34,339 nucleotides of DNA, taken from an uncultured Ectothiorhodospiraceae bacterium (GTDB taxonomy: Bacteria; Pseudomonadota; Gammaproteobacteria; Nitrococcales; Halorhodospiraceae). A program made the position numbers and the translations under genes. The notes below the pieces were generated by a model. The model saw only the letters and a program-made list of their open reading frames with translations, had not been told where the DNA came from and searched no databases. Positions 30,189 through 34,339 of the stretch are shown here, one piece after another (position 1 is the stretch's first letter; each line of letters begins with the position of its first letter). The DNA lies in contig CAJXLI010000011.1 of the NCBI GenBank assembly GCA_913055575.1, positions 1 to 34,339 on the forward strand. Reading direction: 5' to 3'.

Positions 30189-31430
30189 CTAGCCGAAGCG
30201 GCGCTCGACGTAGTCGTCGACGATGCGCTCGAACTCCTCGGCGATGTTGTCGCCCTTGAGGGTGACCGAGCGCTCGCCGTCGATGAATACCGGCGCCGCT
30301 GGCTGCTCCCCGGCGCCGGGGAGGCTGATGCCGATGTCCGCGTGGCGGCTCTCGCCGGGGCCGTTGACCACGCAGCCCATGACGGCGATCCGCATGCCCT
30401 CGACCCCCGGGTAGCGCTGGCGCCACTCGGGCATGCGGGTATCGATATGGCCGCGGATGTGCTCGGCGAGGCGCTGGAAGAAGTCGCTGGAGGTGCGCCC
30501 GCAGCCGGGGCAGGCCGTTACCCGCGGGGTGAAGTCGCGCAGGCCCATGCCCTGCAGCACCTGCTGCGCTACCTCGACCTCGCGGGTACGTGCGCTGCCG
30601 GGCTCCGGGGTCAGGGAGACGCGGATGGTATCGCCGATCCCCTCCTGGAGCAGGATGGCCAGCGCCGCCGTGGAGGAGACCATGCCGGGGACGCCCATGC
30701 CGGCCTCGGTCAGGCCCAGGTGGAGGGGGTAGTCGCAGCGCCGGGCCAGGTCGCGGTAGACGGCTACCAGGTCCTGGACCCCGCTCATCTTGCAGGAGAG
30801 GATGATCCGGTCGCCGGGCAGGCCGAGGGCCTCGGCGCGCTGGGCGCTCTCCACCGCCGAGGCGACCACGGCGTCGCGCATGACCGCCTCCGGCGGCCAC
30901 GGCTCGTCGCGCTCGGCGTTGGCGTCCATCAGCCGGCTGAGGACGCTATCGTCGAGGCTGCCCCAGTTCACGCCGATGCGCACCGGCAGGCCGTACTCCT
31001 TGGCGATCTCGACCATCTCGGCGAACTGCGGATCCCGGCGGCTGCCCTTGCCGACGTTGCCGGGGTTGATGCGCATCTTGGCGATGGCCTCGGCGCACGC
31101 CGGGTAGCGGCGCAGGAGCTTGTGGCCGTTGAAGTGGAAGTCGCCGACGAGGGGGACGTCGAGGCCCATCTGCTCGAGGCGCTCCCGGATGCGCGGGACC
31201 GCGGCGGCGGCCGCCTCGTTGTTCACGGTCACACGGACGAGCTCCGATCCGGCGCGGGCGAGGTCGGCCGCCTGGGCGGCGGTGGCTACCTCGTCGGCGG
31301 TGTCGGTGTCGGTCATCGACTGCACCACGACCGGGGCGTCGCCGCCGATGCGGAGCCCCCCGACGCGGACCGCTCGGCTCCGGCGCCGCGGCGCCGGCTC
31401 GGCTGCTAGGGGTCGGGTCTGTGTATCCAT
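30189..31430 (-). CDS. ispG: (E)-4-hydroxy-3-methylbut-2-enyl-diphosphate synthase
   Basis: 413 aa; [63 protein letters not shown]. Confidence 0.96.
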   Translation of the reverse strand: MDTQTRPLAAEPAPRRRSRAVRVGGLRIGGDAPVVVQSMTDTDTADEVATAAQAADLARAGSELVRVTVNNEAAAAAVPRIRERLEQMGLDVPLVGDFHFNGHKLLRRYPACAEAIAKMRINPGNVGKGSRRDPQFAEMVEIAKEYGLPVRIGVNWGSLDDSVLSRLMDANAERDEPWPPEAVMRDAVVASAVESAQRAEALGLPGDRIILSCKMSGVQDLVAVYRDLARRCDYPLHLGLTEAGMGVPGMVSSTAALAILLQEGIGDTIRVSLTPEPGSARTREVEVAQQVLQGMGLRDFTPRVTACPGCGRTSSDFFQRLAEHIRGHIDTRMPEWRQRYPGVEGMRIAVMGCVVNGPGESRHADIGISLPGAGEQPAAPVFIDGERSVTLKGDNIAEEFERIVDDYVERRFG

Positions 31431-31535
31431 GGCGCCATTGTAGCGGAATTGGCCATCGACCCGGAAAACATTCGTATCCTAGGATGCCAGGCCGCTGCGC
31501 AGGCCCACGCCCGTGCATCCATCCAAGGAGGCGCC

Positions 31536-32159
31536 ATGATCGAGCTCTATAGCTGGCCCACCCCGAACGGGCAGAAGGTGCATATCGCCCTTGAGGAGAT
31601 GGGGCTCGCCTACCAGGCCCATCCGGTGAACATCGGCCAGGGGGAGCAGTTCTCCGAGCAGTTCCAGCGCATCTGCCCCAATTGCCGCATCCCGGCCATC
31701 GTCGATACCGACGGGCCGGAGGGGGAGGCGTTCCCGCTGTTCGAGTCCGGCGCCATCCTTATCTACCTGGCGGAGAAGACCGGGCAGTTCCTCCCCGCCG
31801 GGACCGCGGCGCGGATGCGGGTGCTCGAGTGGCTGATGCTCCAGGTGGGCGGCATCGGGCCGATGTTCGGCCAGGCCGGGCACTTCCGCAACCAGGCCCC
31901 GGAGCGGGTCGAGTACGGCATCGAGCGCTACACCAACGAGACCGCGCGCCTGCTCGGCGTGCTCGATCAGCGCCTCGAGGCGGCCACCTACCTCGGCGGC
32001 GAGGCCTACACCATCGCCGACATAGCCACCTTCCCCTGGGTCCAGGTAGCGGAGCGCCTCGGCCAGCGCATGGGCGACTTCCCCAACGTCCTGCGCTGGT
32101 CCGACGAGGTCGCCGAGCGGCCGGCGGTGGAGCGGGGCATGGCCCTGCTGAAGGAGTGA
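31536..32159 (+). CDS. Glutathione S-transferase family protein (YfcG/Ure2p-like)
   Basis: 207 aa from ATG 31536; IELYSWPTPNGQKVHIALEEMGLAY, RIPAIVD, FESGAILIYLAEKTG, YTIADIATFPWV. Confidence 0.92.
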   Translation: MIELYSWPTPNGQKVHIALEEMGLAYQAHPVNIGQGEQFSEQFQRICPNCRIPAIVDTDGPEGEAFPLFESGAILIYLAEKTGQFLPAGTAARMRVLEWLMLQVGGIGPMFGQAGHFRNQAPERVEYGIERYTNETARLLGVLDQRLEAATYLGGEAYTIADIATFPWVQVAERLGQRMGDFPNVLRWSDEVAERPAVERGMALLKE

Positions 32160-32180
32160 CGCCGCTGAGGGGCAGCGGCG
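32160..32180 (+). terminator. Hairpin directly after the GST stop codon
   Basis: CGCCGCTG-AGGGG-CAGCGGCG, 8-bp stem starting 1 nt after the stop; no T-tract. Confidence 0.4.
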
Positions 32181-32226
32181 GCGAGCGGATGGCTCGTGCC
32201 CGGGCTGACGGGCGGCCCCGCCGGGG

Positions 32227-32856
32227 CTAGACGCTGGTGTCGTCGTCCGGGACGAGGCCGTTCTGGATGAGCGCGGTGGCGGTGGCGACCGACTCCTCAT
32301 CCGGCAAGGCGTTCTCCCAGATGAGGTTGCGCTGCCCCATGAAGAAGGCCACCCCGATGAGCGCCAGCGCCTGGGTGTAGGGATCCCCCGGACGGACCTC
32401 GTCGCGGGCCTGGGCGGCCCGGAGCCGCTCGGCGTAGCCGTTGGCCAGGGTCTGGAAGTACCAGCGGTGGGCCTCCGGGTCGACGAACTGCGACTCCATG
32501 ACGATCCGGTAGAGGTCCTGGTGCTCGCGGCAGAAGCGCAGGAAGGCCTCCAGCCCGATGCGCTCGGCCTCGGCACGGTTCCGCGCCGCCTCGATGGCCT
32601 CGCTGAGGTAGCGGCGCATGGTACGGTTCATGTGCTCGACCAGGGCACGGAAGATCTCCTCCTTGGAGCGGTAGTAGAGGTAGAAGGTCCCCTGGGCGAC
32701 CCCGGCACGCTGGGTGATGCTGCTGATGGAGGCGTTGTGGAAGCCCTTCTCGCCGAACTCCCCCTCGGCAGCGCTGAGCAGCTTGCGGCGGGTGCGCTCG
32801 CCGCGCTCGGTGGCCGGATCGGTCCCTCGGGTCAAAACGGGGTTGGTCTTCTCCAT
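32227..32856 (-). CDS. TetR/AcrR family transcriptional regulator
   Basis: 209 aa; RRKLLSAAEGEFGEKGFHNASISSITQRAGVAQGTFYLYYRSKEEIFRALV. Confidence 0.94.
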   Translation of the reverse strand: MEKTNPVLTRGTDPATERGERTRRKLLSAAEGEFGEKGFHNASISSITQRAGVAQGTFYLYYRSKEEIFRALVEHMNRTMRRYLSEAIEAARNRAEAERIGLEAFLRFCREHQDLYRIVMESQFVDPEAHRWYFQTLANGYAERLRAAQARDEVRPGDPYTQALALIGVAFFMGQRNLIWENALPDEESVATATALIQNGLVPDDDTSV

Positions 32857-32888
32857 CTCGGATCTGCCGTTGGCCGGGTAGCGGATCT

Positions 32889-32918
32889 AAACTAAGTTGC
32901 CCCTTTTAACCCTGTCAA
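32889..32918 (-). promoter_or_regulatory. Probable sigma-70 promoter of the TetR gene
   Basis: Minus strand TTGACA (32918-32913)-N18-TAGTTT (32894-32889), about 33 bp upstream of the start codon. Confidence 0.5.
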
Positions 32919-32951
32919 ATCTGAGCGGATGGGCGAACAGGAGGTCGATCC

Positions 32952-33737
32952 TTGGAAGCTGTCGACCGCTTACTGCAGATCATGGCCCGGCTGCGCGATC
33001 CGGAGCGGGGCTGCCCCTGGGACGTGGCGCAGGACTTCCAGTCCATCGCGCCGCACACCGTCGAGGAGGGCTACGAGGTCGCCGACGCCATCGAGCGCGG
33101 CGATATGGACGGGCTCCGGGACGAGCTTGGCGATCTGCTCCTGCAGGTCATCTTCCACGCCCAGATGGCGGCGGAGGCCGGGCATTTCGGCTTCCAGGGG
33201 GTGGCCGAGACGCTCGAGGGCAAGCTGGTGCGCCGCCACCCGCACGTGTTCGGCAGCACCGCGGAGGGCGACGCCGAGGACGGGTCCCACGACTGGGAGG
33301 CGATCAAGGAGCAGGAGCGTTACGAGAAGGGCGAGGCCGGTAGCGCGATGGACGGCGTAGCGACCGCGCTACCGGCGCTGATCCGGGCTGCGAAGCTGCA
33401 GCGCCGGGCGGCGCGCGTCGGCTTCGACTGGCCGGATCACCGTGGCGCCGTCGACAAGGTCCGCGAGGAGCTCGACGAGGTGGAGGCCGAGGTCGGCGGC
33501 GAGCCGCAACGCCTCGAGGCGGAGGTGGGCGATCTGCTCTTCGCCGTGGTCAACCTCGCCCGGCACTTGGACGTGGACCCGGAGACAGCGCTGCGCCGCG
33601 CGGGCTACCGCTTCGAGACCCGGTTCCGCGGCGTCGAGGTGGACCTCGGCGAGCGTGGCCAGTCCCTGCGCGAGCAGCCCCTCGAGGCCCTGGAGGCGGC
33701 CTGGCAGCGCGCCAAGCGCCGCGGCGATCGCGGCTAG
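32952..33737 (+). CDS. mazG: Nucleoside triphosphate pyrophosphohydrolase
   Basis: 261 aa; LLQIMARLRDPERGCPWDVAQDFQSIAPHTVEEGYEVADAIERGD, ELGDLLLQVIFHAQMA; TTG start with AGGAGG SD. Confidence 0.95.
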   Translation: MEAVDRLLQIMARLRDPERGCPWDVAQDFQSIAPHTVEEGYEVADAIERGDMDGLRDELGDLLLQVIFHAQMAAEAGHFGFQGVAETLEGKLVRRHPHVFGSTAEGDAEDGSHDWEAIKEQERYEKGEAGSAMDGVATALPALIRAAKLQRRAARVGFDWPDHRGAVDKVREELDEVEAEVGGEPQRLEAEVGDLLFAVVNLARHLDVDPETALRRAGYRFETRFRGVEVDLGERGQSLREQPLEALEAAWQRAKRRGDRG

Positions 33738-34105
33738 CGCAGCAGGAGCAGGGCGCAGACGTGGCGGTCATCGCCTACGAGCATGTTGAAGGTCCGGCAG
33801 GCCGCCGCGGTGTCCATGGCCTCAAGGCCGATACCGGAGCCGATCAGCCCGCGCATCAGCGCCCGGTCGGGGAAGGCCTGCCGCTCGCCCGTACCTAGCA
33901 GCAGGATCTCCGGGTCGAGGTCGGCCGCCGCCTGCAGGTCCTCGTCGCCGAGCTCCGCGAAGGTCTGCGCGCTGATGCCGGTGCTCAGCTGGCCCGGCGT
34001 CAGCAGCACGCTGTGCTCGTAGGTCTGCTGATTGACCTGGATCCAGCCTGGCTCGTAGGCGCGGATCCGGTAGGCGGCCGCACCCTGGTCACGGGCGAGC
34101 TTCAT
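33734..34105 (-). CDS. Mth938-like (DUF498/NDUFAF3-type) domain protein
   Basis: 123 aa; YRIRAYEPGWIQVNQQTYEHSVLLTP, PEILLLGTGERQAFP, GLEAMDTAAACRTFNMLVGDDRHVCALLLL. Confidence 0.85.
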   Translation of the reverse strand: MKLARDQGAAAYRIRAYEPGWIQVNQQTYEHSVLLTPGQLSTGISAQTFAELGDEDLQAAADLDPEILLLGTGERQAFPDRALMRGLIGSGIGLEAMDTAAACRTFNMLVGDDRHVCALLLLR

Positions 34106-34122
34106 GGCGACTCCCCTCCAAT

Positions 34123-34151
34123 TTGACAGCTAGTCTGCTGGTGAGTACGTT
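34123..34151 (+). promoter_or_regulatory. Probable sigma-70 promoter of the aminotransferase gene
   Basis: TTGACA (34123-34128)-N17-TACGTT (34146-34151). Confidence 0.5.
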
Positions 34152-34202
34152 CGCAGGCTTCATTGCCCCCGGTTCCCAGACTGAATACCTCGAGGTTCGC
34201 CC

Positions 34203-34339
34203 GTGGACGCCGACCTACCGAAAGCCGACTTCCCTCGGATCAAGCGGCTGCCCCCGTACGTATTCAACATCGTCAACGATCTCAAGGCGGCTGCCCGCAA
34301 GCGCGGCGAGGACATCGTCGACTTCGGGATGGGCAATCC
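34203..34339 (+). CDS. alaC: Aminotransferase class I/II, AlaC/YfdZ-like (partial, N-terminus only)
   Basis: GTG 34203: [45 protein letters not shown], runs off window. Confidence 0.75.
   Translation, partial: MDADLPKADFPRIKRLPPYVFNIVNDLKAAARKRGEDIVDFGMGN

Overview
A 34.3 kb chromosomal window from a high-GC bacterium. Gene content suggests a gammaproteobacterium, possibly an acidic-proteome halophilic sulfur bacterium such as Ectothiorhodospiraceae; this is an inference, not checked. I saw no tRNA, rRNA, CRISPR array, transposon or phage gene. Most genes are housekeeping: ilvD, tatD, slyD-like PPIase, porin, gloA-typA, Atm1-like ABC exporter, PHP-domain phosphoesterase/RNase AM-like, Fe-ADH, uup-like ABC-F, MBL hydrolase, acyl-CoA synthetase, thiD, Rrf2 regulator, ispG, GST, TetR, mazG, Mth938-like protein and the start of an alaC-like aminotransferase. 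Two regions stand out. (1) A five-gene minus-strand operon encodes a TPR protein, a J-domain-like protein lacking HPD, a GrpE-like protein, a short Hsp70 and a zinc-ribbon protein, and looks like a dedicated variant chaperone machine. (2) A sulfur/redox block contains an octaheme tetrathionate-reductase-family cytochrome with a C-terminal TM helix, a cytochrome b, a DsrE2-like protein and an unusual fusion of an RHH_4-type ribbon-helix-helix domain to a TusA sulfur-carrier domain. Secondary signals include an FNR-like box upstream of a DUF2231-cytochrome c fusion gene, a palindromic operator-like site at the gloA promoter, an SD-sequestering hairpin upstream of dsrE2, and compact convergent gene ends.
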